64,000 bases of DNA from the NCBI GenBank assembly GCA_965206775.1, contig CBDBKU010000002.1, positions 248,001 through 312,000 on the forward strand. The letters are read 5' to 3'. The stretch's first letter is position 1; every line of letters begins with the position of its first letter. Below the pieces are notes generated by a model that saw nothing but the letters and a program-made list of their open reading frames with translations, did no database searches and was not told where the DNA came from. Made by a program: the position numbers and the translations under genes. Source of the DNA: VXMF01 sp965206775. GTDB lineage: Bacteria > Acidobacteriota > Terriglobia > Bryobacterales > UBA6623. Positions 63,350 through 64,000 of the stretch are shown here, piece by piece.

Positions 63350-64000
63350 TTGGTCGAGACGGACGTGCATTACCCGACGGACGTGAGCCTGCTGTGGGAC
63401 GCGCTGCGCTGCCTGATCCGGGTCACGGCGCTGGCCTGCGAGCAGCACGGCCTGGGCGGCTGGCGCCAGAGCGCGCATCTGATCCGGACAGTGCGCGGCC
63501 TGTTCCAGCGGGTGCGCTCGTCGAAGCGAAGGAAGCAGCAGCCGCGGCGGGTGCAGGACTACTTGCGGCAGGCGCGCTGCATAGCGGAGCGCGCGAAGGA
63601 GTCTCTGGAGCGCTTGGAGGCGGCGCGAGCGGGAGCGGGTATCGTCAACGAAATCAAGGGCTTCCTGGAACACGCGGAGCGGCAGGTCGACCAGGTGGAG
63701 CGGCGCGTGCTGCGAGGCGAGACGATTCCGCAAGAGGAGAAGGTCTTCTCGGTTTTCGAGCCGCACACGCGCTGGTGCGCGAAGGGCAAGGCAGGGCGGC
63801 CGGTGGAGCTGGGAGTGCCGGTGGGGATCGTGGAGAGCGAGCACGGGTTCGTGCTGCATGCCAGGATCATGTGGACGGAGCAGGACGTGGACGTGGCGCA
63901 GCCGCTGGTGAAGGAGACGCAGGAGCTGTATCCGGACTTGGCGGGCTGCAGTTTCGACAAGGGCTTCCACAGTGCGGGGAACCGGGAGGAATTGGACAAG
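63350..64000 (+). pseudogene. C-terminal part of the interrupted ISNCY-like transposase, cut by window edge
   Basis: The frame is open from the element edge to the end of the window. It starts LVETDVHYPTDVSLLWDAL, a catalytic-Asp motif of the group, and continues through VFSVFEPHTRWCAKGKAGRPVELG and CSFDKGFHSAGNREELDK with further likely active-site residues. It is the in-frame continuation of 59550-60098. The true end and right inverted repeat are outside the window. Confidence 0.75.

Overview
The window is GC-rich, densely coded bacterial DNA. Three very large TonB-dependent receptors with an N-terminal carboxypeptidase-regulatory-like (Oar-type) domain, a CRTAC1/ASPIC-UnbV FG-GAP protein, small DUF6152-like and DUF6644-like secreted or membrane proteins, and many Tat-tagged Gfo/Idh/MocA and aldo/keto reductases together suggest an Acidobacteriota genome (Bryobacterales/Solibacter-like). 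This is an inference from gene content. There is no rRNA or other phylogenetic marker in the window.

Layout. 1-5150: the 3' part of an AMP-ligase fused to a degenerate acyltransferase domain, an FmdB zinc ribbon, and TonB receptor 1. 5350-12536: an aromatic catabolism island. A leftward operon (MarR regulator, cytochrome P450, DUF3311-like protein, Na+/solute symporter) diverges from a tightly overlapped pcaDCHGB operon that carries most of the protocatechuate branch of the beta-ketoadipate pathway. 12647-18823: a hypothetical gene, Tat-exported sugar-type oxidoreductases and isomerase, and purC. 18903-22626: a three-subunit xanthine-dehydrogenase-family molybdoenzyme. 22816-28522: an ECF sigma factor, an anti-sigma factor with duplicated zinc-binding motifs, and TonB receptor 2, forming a likely trans-envelope signalling unit. 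28519-34723: dapA, two paralogous secreted proteins of unknown function, a decayed AAA ATPase, DUF6152-like and DUF6644-like genes and a cytochrome c'-like protein. 34835-46366: mmsA, a second Gfo/HEAT pair, an aldo/keto reductase, a secreted esterase-like hydrolase, a second cytochrome c'-like protein, maeB, and a HAD phosphatase. 46504-54062: a tctCBA tripartite carboxylate transporter, a PQQ-type beta-propeller, a sulfatase, and a CRTAC1-like protein. 54183-64000: a mobile-element pile-up.

The right end is the most interesting part. TonB receptor 3 is split by a 1,687-bp IS with a 9-bp target duplication. Removing the IS and one duplicate restores an in-frame 1,134-residue reading frame. 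Next to it, a transposase gene is split, within the codons of a conserved catalytic-type motif, by a 3,251-bp large-serine-recombinase element bounded by a shared TC dinucleotide. Removing the element again restores an exact reading frame. Joining the two ends of the element, as in an excised circle, fuses an ATG with a perfect Shine-Dalgarno at the left end to a start-less DUF5372-like frame at the right end. That frame lies just upstream of the recombinase. The element therefore appears to carry a gene whose 5' end is rebuilt only on excision, which suggests a circle-dependent expression switch.
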